DNA of 64,000 nucleotides from Nitrosomonadales bacterium (GTDB lineage Bacteria; Pseudomonadota; Gammaproteobacteria; Burkholderiales; Gallionellaceae): NCBI GenBank assembly GCA_016218415.1, contig JACRED010000008.1, positions 1 to 64,000 of the forward strand, read 5' to 3'. Shown piece by piece: positions 27,748 to 36,066 of this stretch (position 1 is its first letter; each line of letters starts with the position of its first letter). The notes under the pieces were generated by a model. It saw only the letters and a program-made list of their open reading frames with translations, ran no database searches and was not told where the DNA came from. The position numbers and the translations under genes were made by a program.

Positions 27748-29127
27748 ATGGCATTCATCCCCGCATACCCCTGTCCCAACAAGAACAAGAGTTCCTTGCT
27801 GTTGCGCTTCCTGCGCGGCTGGCGCTCCTGGCTTGATGTGCTGTTCGAGCGCAGCTACCGCATGAAGATGGGCCATTACCGGTTGCCCGGCATGGACGTA
27901 TACATGGTCAACGAACCCGAACTGGTCCAAAAAATCCTGGTCAAGCAGCCGAGAAACTATCCGAAACATCAGTTGATGCACAAAATGCTGGCACCTTTGC
28001 TGGGCAACAGTATCTTTACGACAAACAACGAGGTATGGGAGCGACAGCGCCGGCTGATGGATCAGGCTTTCGAACAGGCCCGGCTCAAGCTGGTATTTCC
28101 GCTAATGTGCGACGCGGTAAGCGTCATGCTGGCCAGACTGGATAAAGTGGCGGATGGCAGTCCCTATCCGGTCGATGAAGAGATGACTCATGTGACTGCC
28201 GATATCATCTTCCGGACCATCCTGACCTCGCCTCTGTCGGGTCGCGCCGCACACGATGTGTTCGAGAACTTCAACAGGTTTCAGCAGCACACTCTCCGTG
28301 CCACGGTGCTGGAGCTGTATCACCTGCCGGCCTGGTTTTCCAGGAGAGCCTCGATCCGTAGTGCGAATACGATCCGCAGCGTGGTTTCTTCGGTAATACG
28401 CGAACGTTTCGATGCGAGGGAGCGGGGGGAGGGCGGAGATTACCAGGATATTCTTGCTGCACTGATGGAGGCCGTTGATCCCGTTCAGGGGGACAGTTTT
28501 TCCTATCCCGAAGTCGTCGACCAGATCTGCATGTTATTCCTCGCCGGCCACGAGACCTCGGCAAGCGCGCTGGCATGGTCGCTTTATTTGCTGTCCAATT
28601 CTCCCGAGCTGCAACATGAAATGGTCGAGGAGATCGAGTCGGTCACCGGCGGGAAAGCGCTGGCATACGGCGACCTGAAAAAACTGCGCGCCACCTGGAA
28701 TCTGTTCCGCGAGACCCTCAGGCTATATCCTCCGGTCGGATTCTTTGTGCGCGAGGCGGTCGAGTCGCACTGCATGCGCGACAAACAGATCCAGCCCGGC
28801 TCGCCGGTGATGGTCTCGCCGTGGCTGATACACCGGCACCGCGAAAACTGGGAACGTCCGGACGAATTCGATCCCTGCCGTTTCGAAACCGAAGCCGGAA
28901 AGGAATCCGCGCGCAATGCCTATCTGCCTTTCAGTCTGGGCGAGCGCGTCTGCATAGGCGCGGCCTTTGCCACCCAGGAAGCCATCCTGATTCTTGCCAG
29001 CCTGGTACGCCGGTATGAGATCACGCCGGTGCCCGAGCATGTTCCACTCTGTGTGGGCCGGGTGACCATACGCTCGGACAACGGCATCAAGGTCAGGCTA
29101 AAACTGCGCGATTTAAACAGGGTTTAA
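27748..29127 (+). CDS. Cytochrome P450
   Basis: 459 residues with all P450 marks. The I-helix FLAGHETSASALAW has the A/G-G-x-E/D-T oxygen-activating group. The K-helix FRETLRLYP has ExxR, and the haem loop FSLGERVCIGAAFA carries the axial Cys near residue 400. There is no membrane anchor or fused reductase, so an external ferredoxin and reductase are needed. It resembles the fatty-acid/alkane-hydroxylating bacterial P450 group. It starts 3 bases after the hydrolase-like gene and sits between kpsC and kpsS. P450s are not part of the standard capsule set, so a lipid-anchor or glycan hydroxylation role is a hypothesis from position. Confidence 0.93.
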   Translation: MAFIPAYPCPNKNKSSLLLRFLRGWRSWLDVLFERSYRMKMGHYRLPGMDVYMVNEPELVQKILVKQPRNYPKHQLMHKMLAPLLGNSIFTTNNEVWERQRRLMDQAFEQARLKLVFPLMCDAVSVMLARLDKVADGSPYPVDEEMTHVTADIIFRTILTSPLSGRAAHDVFENFNRFQQHTLRATVLELYHLPAWFSRRASIRSANTIRSVVSSVIRERFDARERGEGGDYQDILAALMEAVDPVQGDSFSYPEVVDQICMLFLAGHETSASALAWSLYLLSNSPELQHEMVEEIESVTGGKALAYGDLKKLRATWNLFRETLRLYPPVGFFVREAVESHCMRDKQIQPGSPVMVSPWLIHRHRENWERPDEFDPCRFETEAGKESARNAYLPFSLGERVCIGAAFATQEAILILASLVRRYEITPVPEHVPLCVGRVTIRSDNGIKVRLKLRDLNRV

Positions 29128-29193
29128 GGCTATACCGTACTCTTGGTAACCTTGGCCGGCTTGGTGAAGGAATTTCAATCCGGGGAAATCCTA

Positions 29194-29199
29194 TATAAT
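29194..29199 (+). promoter_or_regulatory. Possible -10 box upstream of kpsS
   Basis: TATAAT at 29194-29199 sits in the 154-base gap between the P450 gene and kpsS. No convincing -35 hexamer lies 16-18 bases upstream (TTTCAA is 15 bases away). A separate kpsS promoter is possible but weakly supported. Confidence 0.3.
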
Positions 29200-29281
29200 T
29201 GACCCCAAAAGCAGGCTCGGCTGGCTAATGACCATTCAAGTTTCTGCAACAGGGTTGGTTCACACCGGGTATTGGTAATTA

Positions 29282-30562
29282 ATGGTCATAAGCGGACTTT
29301 CGATATTCAAAGGCAAACGGGTACTGCTGCTGCAAGGCCCGGTGGGTCCGTTTTTCCGGCGCCTGTCGCAGGATCTGGCCCAATCGGGCGCGCAGGTCTT
29401 CAAGATCAATTTTAACGGCGGGGACTGGCTGTTCTATCCGGACAACGCATTCAACTACCGCGGCTCACCTGAAGATTGGCCCGCCTATTTTGAGGCGTTG
29501 CTCGAACAATTGCATGTCGATGTGGTCATGCTGTTCGGCGACTGCCGCCCCATACACCGTGCGGCCCATGAGATCGCCTGCCGTCACGGGCTGGAGATTG
29601 GCGTATTCGAAGAAGGCTATATCAGGCCGCATTACATCACGCTGGAACGATTCGGCGTCAACGGAAACTCATCCGTTCCGCAGTCGCCCATTTTTTATCT
29701 GAACACCCCTCGCTACCCCATCGATCCGCCGCTGCCGCTGGGTAATACATTCTGGTATGCCACGTACTGGGCCATGTTGTATTACTTCGTGGCAGGCCTG
29801 CTGAAACCGTTCTTCCCCCATTACCGGCACCACCGTCCGCTGACTTGGCTGGAAGGTTTGCCTTGGCTGCGTTCCCTGTGGCGCAAAGGGTATTACACGT
29901 TCAAAGAGCGCGGCATGCTGGCATCGTTGACAAGCAGGTTTTCCGGGCGCTTCTTCCTGGTTCCGCTTCAGGTCTATAACGATGCCCAGATCATCAAGCA
30001 TTCCGATTTTGATACGGTCACGCATTTTATCGATGAAGTGATGACTTCATTTTCCCAGCATGCGCCACGCAACAAGATTTTGGTCGTCAAGCATCATCCC
30101 ATGGATCGCGGCTATCGCGATTACTCGGGATTTATCTCCCAGCGCGCCGGGCAGCTCGGACTGCAGGGCAGGTGTTTCTACATCCACGACCAGCATTTGC
30201 CCACCCTGTTAAAACATGCCTGCGGTGTGGTGGTGGTCAACAGTACGGTGGGATTGTCCGCCCTCATGCACGGCACCCCGGTCAAAGTTTGCGGTAAAGC
30301 GCTTTACGATATCAAAGGGCTTGCGTTCGATCATTCACTGAACAAGTTCTGGCGGGAAGCCCAGCTTGCCAAACCGAATTCGCGGTTGTTGAGAAATTTT
30401 CACGACTATCTGGTTGCCCATTCGCAATTGAACGGCAATTTCTACAAACGCCTGCCTGTCGTGGCATCGGCAACCGGGCTGCGCTGGACGCTGAATACCG
30501 ATACCGGGGCAGTCTATGTCGACCGTCCCGATCAGCGCAAGTCTGTTGCCGCCTCGGAGTAG
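29282..30562 (+). CDS. kpsS: Capsule Kdo transferase KpsS
   Basis: 426 residues. It opens GKRVLLLQGPVGPFFRRLSQ and continues INFNGGDWLFYP, VVMLFGDCRPIHRAA, GVFEEGYIRPHYITLE and VVKHHPMDRGYRDYSG. These are the sequence marks of KpsS, which adds the first beta-Kdo to lysophosphatidylglycerol before KpsC extends the linker. It closes the plus-strand capsule locus. The gap before it is longer than elsewhere in the locus and holds a TATAAT box, so it may also be transcribed on its own. Confidence 0.93.
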   Translation: MVISGLSIFKGKRVLLLQGPVGPFFRRLSQDLAQSGAQVFKINFNGGDWLFYPDNAFNYRGSPEDWPAYFEALLEQLHVDVVMLFGDCRPIHRAAHEIACRHGLEIGVFEEGYIRPHYITLERFGVNGNSSVPQSPIFYLNTPRYPIDPPLPLGNTFWYATYWAMLYYFVAGLLKPFFPHYRHHRPLTWLEGLPWLRSLWRKGYYTFKERGMLASLTSRFSGRFFLVPLQVYNDAQIIKHSDFDTVTHFIDEVMTSFSQHAPRNKILVVKHHPMDRGYRDYSGFISQRAGQLGLQGRCFYIHDQHLPTLLKHACGVVVVNSTVGLSALMHGTPVKVCGKALYDIKGLAFDHSLNKFWREAQLAKPNSRLLRNFHDYLVAHSQLNGNFYKRLPVVASATGLRWTLNTDTGAVYVDRPDQRKSVAASE

Positions 30563-30660
30563 TCCCGTACACGTTTGGTCTTATGCACACTGCGGCACTG
30601 CACTCCTTATCCGCAAAGCCCTGTTAAACTGCGCGCCTGAATTCCGGAAGTAAGTTACCC

Positions 30661-31917
30661 ATGCTCATCACTGAATATCGCCTGGATCTCATCATCCAGG
30701 CCCTGCGCGCCATTCTGCCGCTGGAACATCCCGCCGACACCACGTTGCGCTACTTTTTCAAGAACGAGCGTATCGGTTCGAACGAGCGCGAGATCGTTGC
30801 CGAAACAGTGTTCGGCGTGCTGCGCCACCGTTTGCTGTTGGAGCGCACCTGTCTGGACAACTCTACGCCGCGCCGTATGGCGCTGGCCCATCTGGTCAGG
30901 TTCGGCGGTTATAACCTGCGCGAGATCGAGCCGGTGCTGAAGCGCGACGAGAAGGAATGGCTGGCAACCGTCAAGAGCTTGAAGGTCGATGACCAGCCAT
31001 TATCGGTGCAGGCCGAATTGCCCGAGTGGTTGGTGGAGAAGATGCGCGCTTCCTATTCCGATGCCGACATCCTCACACTGGGCCGCGCGATGCAGCAGGG
31101 CGCGCCGCTGGACATCCGCGTCAACACGCTACTCGCCAAACGCGAGGAAGTATTGCAACAGCTGCACGAAAAGAAGATAGAGGCAACCGTCGCGACTTAC
31201 TCGCCTGTCGGCATCCGCATCAGGGAAAAGATCCCGCTGAACAAGGACGCGCTGTTCACCGAAGGCAAAGTGGAAGTGCAGGACGAGGGCAGCCAGTTGC
31301 TCGGCTTCCTGCTCGCCCCCAGGCGCAACGACATGGTGGTGGATTTCTGCGCGGGGGCTGGCGGCAAGACGCTGATGCTGTCCGCGCTGATGAATTCGCA
31401 GGGCCGACTGTATGCAATGGACGTTTCGGAAAAGCGCTTGGCCAACCTGAAGCCGCGCCTGAAGCGCTCCGGCGCCAGCAACATCCAGCCCATGCTGATC
31501 TCGCACGAGAACGACCTCAAGGTGAAACGCCTCGCCGGCAAGATCGACCGCGTGCTGGTGGATGCGCCGTGCAGCGGACTCGGCACATTGCGCCGCAATC
31601 CCGACCTGAAATTCCGCCAGTCACCCGCCAGCCTGGCGGAACTGACCTTAAAGCAGGCTGCCATCCTCGCCTCGGCCAGCCGTCTGCTGAAAAAGGGCGG
31701 GCGGCTGGTCTATGCGACCTGCAGCATCCTCCCGGAAGAGAACCAGCACATCGTGCAGGCATTCCTCGCCGCGCATCCCGATTTCAAACTGCTGCCGGCC
31801 GGCGAGATCTTGCAGCAACAGAAGATCGCGCTGGAGATGGGCGACTATCTGGAACTGCGCCCGCAATTGCACGGGACAGACGGGTTTTTCGCTGCGGTGC
31901 TGGAACGGACTGCCTGA
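30661..31917 (+). CDS. RsmB/NOP-family RNA (cytosine-5) methyltransferase
   Basis: 418 residues, near the E. coli RsmB length (429). The catalytic domain shows VVDFCAGAGGKTLMLSALM (SAM motif I), VLVDAPCSGLGTLRRNPDLK (motif IV with the PC dipeptide) and YATCSILPEENQ (motif VI with the nucleophilic Cys). The first 130 residues are helical and may be the NusB-like RNA-binding part, but similarity is weak. So the target (16S C967 as in RsmB, or another site) is not settled. It stands alone between the capsule locus and a convergent minus-strand operon. Confidence 0.85.
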   Translation: MLITEYRLDLIIQALRAILPLEHPADTTLRYFFKNERIGSNEREIVAETVFGVLRHRLLLERTCLDNSTPRRMALAHLVRFGGYNLREIEPVLKRDEKEWLATVKSLKVDDQPLSVQAELPEWLVEKMRASYSDADILTLGRAMQQGAPLDIRVNTLLAKREEVLQQLHEKKIEATVATYSPVGIRIREKIPLNKDALFTEGKVEVQDEGSQLLGFLLAPRRNDMVVDFCAGAGGKTLMLSALMNSQGRLYAMDVSEKRLANLKPRLKRSGASNIQPMLISHENDLKVKRLAGKIDRVLVDAPCSGLGTLRRNPDLKFRQSPASLAELTLKQAAILASASRLLKKGGRLVYATCSILPEENQHIVQAFLAAHPDFKLLPAGEILQQQKIALEMGDYLELRPQLHGTDGFFAAVLERTA

Positions 31918-31989
31918 AGTACCGTGCATCCAGCGCTCTTTTCAGTGGCCATCGGTCCGTGAAACGGTCTGTCTGGATTTCGGAAAAGC

Positions 31990-32979
31990 TCAGAACTCGA
32001 TAGATGGCCTAAACAGCAGTGTCAATGAATTGCTGCTGCGGTCCCTGAGCGCGCCCGAGTATTCATCGGGACTTTCCCATACCAGGCCGACATCCAGTGT
32101 AGGGGTGTAGCTTTGCTTCTCCATGGGAAATTTCTTTCCGACCACGAAGTCTTCGCGCACGATCTTTCCGCTCTTTTGCGAGAACTGCGCTTTCAAGTCG
32201 AATGAGCTGTTCTTGAACCAGTGCAATATCGGTGCGCGATGGTCCAGGTTGCTGCGGTAAATACCGAGATAGATCACATCGGTTATTTCCGGATTGTTGT
32301 TGAATTTTCCGCCCAGACGAAAACTCCAGTTGATTTTTTCATCCGGGTAATCGCGTTTGCCTTTGATCTTCCATTCCAGTTCGTGCCAGATGTCGTCGAC
32401 AAGCACGTTGTTCTTGATGTGCTTGGCTCCCGCGCTGAACAGATAACCGGTGTAACCCTTGTTGGTGCCGGTGCGTGTTTCTCCCGGACGGACCAGCCTC
32501 GCGATGTTGCCGAAAAACGCGGATACGGCCCAGGGTTCTTGGAATCCGGCGGTCAGCGATTCGAAGATATTGATGTTGCTGCCGTTGATCTTGCCCTGTT
32601 TGTAAAAGTCCGGCGCACGCCTTTTAAGGTAGGTGCCCAGGACAGGCATAGGATAAACGCTCGCTTCCAGCAGCATATAGCGGGGAATGATGGAGCCTTC
32701 GATCAGATCCCGGTAGATCACCGCCTCGCTGTCCGAGGTGATGGTCGGGATAGGCTTGCTGGTGAGGGGGATGTTGGCAGACACATCGGTGTAATAGGGA
32801 TCCCATTCCCATACGATCTCCGCCTTGTTGCTTTCATCGGCCAGTGTTACGCCCAAATCGGGCGGCGGGGCAGTGTCAGCAGCTTGCGCCGCTACTGCAT
32901 GGGCAAGCGCAAGGATCATCCATAGAACGACGATGGCGGGAAAACGCGCAGGTGCAATATCCCGAATACATCTGCGCAT
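31990..32979 (-). CDS. Exported protein of unknown function, possible outer-membrane or periplasmic
   Basis: 329 residues from the ATG at 32979. A signal peptide (FPAIVVLWMILALAHAVAAQ, cleavage near residue 35) is followed by a beta-rich protein with aromatic alternation (YTGYLFSAGAKHIKNNVLVD, INWSFRLGGKFNNN) ending in LTLLFRPSIEF. A terminal Phe and such strands suggest an outer-membrane barrel, but no named family is certain. The track start at 33174 lies inside the upstream adenosyltransferase gene and adds an Arg/Gly-rich stretch with no support. It is the last gene of the long rsx-nth transcription unit, 8 bases after the preceding gene. Confidence 0.65.
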   Translation of the reverse strand: MRRCIRDIAPARFPAIVVLWMILALAHAVAAQAADTAPPPDLGVTLADESNKAEIVWEWDPYYTDVSANIPLTSKPIPTITSDSEAVIYRDLIEGSIIPRYMLLEASVYPMPVLGTYLKRRAPDFYKQGKINGSNINIFESLTAGFQEPWAVSAFFGNIARLVRPGETRTGTNKGYTGYLFSAGAKHIKNNVLVDDIWHELEWKIKGKRDYPDEKINWSFRLGGKFNNNPEITDVIYLGIYRSNLDHRAPILHWFKNSSFDLKAQFSQKSGKIVREDFVVGKKFPMEKQSYTPTLDVGLVWESPDEYSGALRDRSSNSLTLLFRPSIEF

Positions 32980-32987
32980 GAACCGGC

Positions 32988-33527
32988 CTATTTCCCAGGG
33001 TTCCAAAGTGCTTCCGGTACTCCCTGTGTCCGGTTGATACAGCGGGCCAGCACAAACAGCATATCCGACAGGCGATTCAGATACGGCAGCGCGTGTTGCG
33101 GTACCGTTTCTCCGTGGGATAGCCGGACCACATCGCGCTCGGCCCGGCGCGCCACCGTGCGCGCCACATGGCAAAGCGCGCCGGCGCGCGAACCGCCCGG
33201 CAGGATAAATTCGCGCAGCGGCGGCAGATCGGCGTTGTAGCGGGCGATCTGTTCATCCAGCCAGGCGACCTTGATTTCCGCGAATCTGTCCTGGGTAGGC
33301 AGCGCAAGCGCGCCGCCCAGGTCGAACAGATCATTCTGGATTTTCAGCAACGCGGCGCGGATGCCGGATGGAAGCTCCTCGGCCAACATCACGCCGAGGT
33401 TGCTGTTCAGCTCATCCACGCTGCCCAGCGCGGCGATGCGCGCATCGTCTTTGCCGAGCCGCGCGCCGTCGGCCAGACCGGTGCTGCCATCGTCGCCGGT
33501 ACGTGTGGTGATTTTTGTCAGCCTCAT
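32988..33527 (-). CDS. ATP:cob(I)alamin adenosyltransferase (PduO/MMAB type)
   Basis: 179 residues: TKITTRTGDDGSTGLADG at the N-terminus (the TRTGDxGxTxL ATP motif), LGSVDELNSNLGV and the C-terminal LNRLSDMLFVLARCINR. This family makes adenosylcobalamin from cob(I)alamin and ATP. The ATG overlaps the stop of the small upstream ORF by four bases. Its association with an rsx operon is likely a matter of genome packing rather than function, though both use low-potential electrons. Confidence in the family is high. Confidence 0.92.
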   Translation of the reverse strand: MRLTKITTRTGDDGSTGLADGARLGKDDARIAALGSVDELNSNLGVMLAEELPSGIRAALLKIQNDLFDLGGALALPTQDRFAEIKVAWLDEQIARYNADLPPLREFILPGGSRAGALCHVARTVARRAERDVVRLSHGETVPQHALPYLNRLSDMLFVLARCINRTQGVPEALWNPGK

Positions 33528-33658
33528 ATCATCGCCTTTGCTTCATCCCGGAAATGGCCGTCTCGCGCCAAGACGCGAAGAACGCAAAGCAACACCTTAC
33601 TCGGAAGCTTGGGTTCACCAAACAGCTTTGCGCGATCAAGTGCGTTCTTCATGTTCAT
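33524..33658 (-). CDS. 44-codon ORF coupled on both sides (uncertain)
   Basis: The ATG at 33658 overlaps the DUF1841 stop by four bases (ATGA), and the ORF's own TGA overlaps the adenosyltransferase ATG in the same way. The peptide starts MNMKNALDRAKLFGEPKLPS and continues with VLLCVLRVLARDGHFRDEAK. No family is recognised. The DNA CTTTGCGTTCTTCGCG inside it resembles a common non-coding repeat, so the ORF may be a repeat that happens to be open. The exact overlaps argue the other way. Listed with low confidence. Confidence 0.35.
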   Translation of the reverse strand: MNMKNALDRAKLFGEPKLPSKVLLCVLRVLARDGHFRDEAKAMI

Positions 33659-34080
33659 TGTTTTTCCAGGCAAGCGAAATAGATCTGCGGGTCCGGCTGG
33701 GTGCCGTTGCGCTGCGCCTTCCAGATCATCTCGCCGAGGCAATCCATGATGCGGTGCTGCGCATCGTGCTCGGACTGGAACTTGTGTGTCAGGCGCGTGA
33801 AATGCGCGCGTATCCCCGGCGGCTGGTCGATGGAAACCTGTTCTTCTATCGTCAGGTGCATCATCAGATGCAGAAAGGGGTTGGCCTCGCCCTGTTCGGG
33901 CTGGTAGTCGCGATGCTGGTAGCGGTCGGGGTCCTCCAGTATCGCGTGGTATTCGGGATGCATTTCGATGAGCTGCGCAAGCAGCGCTTCCAGCGGCGTG
34001 AGCAATTCATTCGCCCTGCGCTTGCGCCAGGATTCGAACAGAAACAGACGCGCATCGTCGCGTGAGGGGTTGAATAACAC
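33655..34080 (-). CDS. DUF1841 family protein
   Basis: 141 residues from a GTG at 34078-34080, which shares one base with the nth stop (TAGTG). It begins VLFNPSRDDARLFLFESWRK, typical of DUF1841. LTPLEALLAQLIEMHPEYH and NPFLHLMMHLTIEEQVSIDQ follow. The track start at 34134 lies inside nth and is not credible. Function unknown; the family is small, soluble and helical, and often lies beside nth in betaproteobacteria as far as I recall. Confidence 0.85.
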   Translation of the reverse strand: MLFNPSRDDARLFLFESWRKRRANELLTPLEALLAQLIEMHPEYHAILEDPDRYQHRDYQPEQGEANPFLHLMMHLTIEEQVSIDQPPGIRAHFTRLTHKFQSEHDAQHRIMDCLGEMIWKAQRNGTQPDPQIYFACLEKQ

Positions 34081-34712
34081 TAGGGTTCCTTGTCCTTGTA
34101 TTCGCACAGATCGTGAATGATACACGCGCCGCACTGCGGTTTGCGCGCCTTGCAGACATAGCGACCGTGCAGGATCAGCCAGTGATGCGCGTCGTGTTTG
34201 AATTCATCCGGCACGAACTTGAGCAGTTTTTTTTCCACCTCCAGCACATCCTTGCCGGGCGCCAGGCCGATGCGGTTAGCCACGCGGAAAATATGCGTGT
34301 CCACCGCGATGGTCGGCTGGCCGAACGCGGTGTTGAGGATCACGTTCGCGGTCTTGCGCCCCACGCCGGGCAACGCTTCCAGTTCCTCGCGAGTTTGCGG
34401 CACCTCGCCGTCGTGCCGCTCCAGCAGCAGACGGCAGGTTTGCAACACATGCTTCGCCTTGGTCTTGTACAGGCCGATGCGCTGGATGTATACGCGCAGC
34501 TTTTCATCGCCGAGCGCGAGTATCGCCTGCGGGGTGTTCGCCACCGGGAATAGATGGCGGGTCGCGGCATTCACGCTCACATCGGTGGCTTGCGCCGAAA
34601 GCATCACCGCCACCAGCAGTTCGAACGGCGAGCGATATTCCAGTTCGGTGGTGGGGTGGGGATTGACGGATTGCAGCCGCTGGAAGATCTCGCGGCGCTT
34701 CGCAGGGTTCAT
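34080..34712 (-). CDS. nth: Endonuclease III (DNA glycosylase/AP lyase)
   Basis: 210 residues, the usual length. The helix-hairpin-helix LPGVGRKTANVIL carries the catalytic Lys. The catalytic Asp is in VDTHIFRVANR. The [4Fe-4S] cysteines follow the C-x6-C-x2-C-x5-C spacing in CKARKPQCGACIIHDLC. It removes oxidised pyrimidines in base-excision repair. It starts four bases inside rsxE, the same rsxE-nth order as in E. coli, and is cotranscribed with the rsx genes. Confidence 0.97.
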   Translation of the reverse strand: MNPAKRREIFQRLQSVNPHPTTELEYRSPFELLVAVMLSAQATDVSVNAATRHLFPVANTPQAILALGDEKLRVYIQRIGLYKTKAKHVLQTCRLLLERHDGEVPQTREELEALPGVGRKTANVILNTAFGQPTIAVDTHIFRVANRIGLAPGKDVLEVEKKLLKFVPDEFKHDAHHWLILHGRYVCKARKPQCGACIIHDLCEYKDKEP

Positions 34713-35398
34713 GCCGCCTGTGTTGCAGCAACCGGTGCCGCCTCGGTGCGTATCTTCTGTTCCGCACGCAGGTTGAGCCAGTTCTTGCCGGCGATCAGCA
34801 GGCCCAGCGCGATGAATGCGCCGGGCGGCAGGATCGCGAGCAGGAAACCGTGATAATTCGGTATGACGGTGATCACCATCGTCTTCGCCGCTTCGCCGAA
34901 CACCAGATCGATGCCGGACAGCAGCGTGCCATGGCCGAATATCTCGCGTATGCCGCCGAGCACCGCCAGCACGGCGGTCAGCCCCAGACCCATCGCAAAG
35001 CCGTCCAGCGCGGATTGCAGCGGGGGATTCTTTGAGGCGAAAGCCTCGATGCGCGCGAGCACGATACAGTTGGTGACGATCAGCGGGATGAAGATGCCGA
35101 GCACCACATACAGGTCGTACATCCAGGCGTTCATGCTGAACTGCACGACGGTGACCAGCACCGCGATGATCAGGATGAATACCGGGATGCGCGCTTCATT
35201 TGGGACGAAATCCCGGATCGGCGCGATCGCTGCGCCGGACAGCGCCATTACCATGGCGGTCGCCAGCCCGAGGCTGACGCCGTTCACCACCGAGCTGCTC
35301 ACCGCGAGGATGGGGCACATGCCAAGCAGTTGCACCAGCCCGGTGTTTTGCTTCCACACGCCGTTGTAAAGAATGTCTTTGAATTCCTGAGAGGTCAT
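34709..35398 (-). CDS. rsxE: Rsx/Rnf electron transport complex subunit E
   Basis: 229 residues with six membrane helices; E. coli RsxE has 231. Motifs seen are NGVWKQNTGLVQLLGMCPIL, LGIFIPLIVTNCIVLARIEA (the conserved TNC near the buried FeS site) and LPPGAFIALGLLIAGKNW. It pairs with RsxA in the membrane core of the complex. The start overlaps the rsxG stop by four bases, and its stop overlaps the nth ATG. Confidence 0.97.
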   Translation of the reverse strand: MTSQEFKDILYNGVWKQNTGLVQLLGMCPILAVSSSVVNGVSLGLATAMVMALSGAAIAPIRDFVPNEARIPVFILIIAVLVTVVQFSMNAWMYDLYVVLGIFIPLIVTNCIVLARIEAFASKNPPLQSALDGFAMGLGLTAVLAVLGGIREIFGHGTLLSGIDLVFGEAAKTMVITVIPNYHGFLLAILPPGAFIALGLLIAGKNWLNLRAEQKIRTEAAPVAATQAA

Positions 35399-36066
35399 TT
35401 CTTATCTCCTTCACCCGGTACTGCATCCGCTTTGGCGGCAGGATGCGGTTTGAACATCTCCTCGCGATGTTGCGCAAAATACTGCAACGCCTTGTGTACC
35501 GCCTTCACCACTGCGCGCGGCGTGATCGTCGCTCCGGCCATATAGTCGAATTTACCGCCGTCTTTTTTGACTTTCCAGTCGCTGTCCTTGCCGTTTTCCA
35601 GCGAAGTACCGTTGAACACGGTGATCCAGTTGTTCCTGGCGATCTCGATATAGTCGCCCAATCCCGGCGTTTCCTTGTGGGATACTACGCGCACGCCGCC
35701 GATTTTTCCATCGCTGTGTATCGCGATGATCAGGTTGATCTTGCCGCTGTAGCCGTCCGGCGCAATGACCTGTAACACCGCGATGGATGGCCGGTCTTTC
35801 AGACGACCGCGATATACGATAGTCCCGTTGTCATTGCCCAGCAATGGGTCGGCTGCCAGTTGTGCGGTGTCTTTTACAATATCGTTGTCGAACGCATCCG
35901 CAGGCGCAATTTGCGCGATCAGTCTCAACTTCTCATTTTCTTCGCTGCGCGCGATGGGCTCATGCGTCAGGTTGTAGGTGATAGCCAGCATTGCTGTGCC
36001 GATCAGCGTAAAAAACAGCAGATTGAGCGCCGTATGCAAGGAAGCCTTCGCCATCGTGCGCCTCAT
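35395..36066 (-). CDS. rsxG: Rsx/Rnf electron transport complex subunit G
   Basis: 223 residues: one N-terminal membrane helix (ALNLLFFTLIGTAMLAITYN) and a periplasmic FMN-binding domain. The flavinylation motif is seen as YMAGATITPRAVVKAV, where the Thr after GA carries FMN in this family. VVSHKETPGLGDYIE is also conserved. It overlaps rsxD at its start and rsxE at its end by four bases each. Confidence 0.95.
   Translation of the reverse strand: MRRTMAKASLHTALNLLFFTLIGTAMLAITYNLTHEPIARSEENEKLRLIAQIAPADAFDNDIVKDTAQLAADPLLGNDNGTIVYRGRLKDRPSIAVLQVIAPDGYSGKINLIIAIHSDGKIGGVRVVSHKETPGLGDYIEIARNNWITVFNGTSLENGKDSDWKVKKDGGKFDYMAGATITPRAVVKAVHKALQYFAQHREEMFKPHPAAKADAVPGEGDKK

Noticed and set aside
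31026-32003. 325-residue ORF in another frame of the RsmB-family gene
   Set aside because: Arg/Gly/Ala-rich frame shadow; the methyltransferase motifs lie in the other frame.
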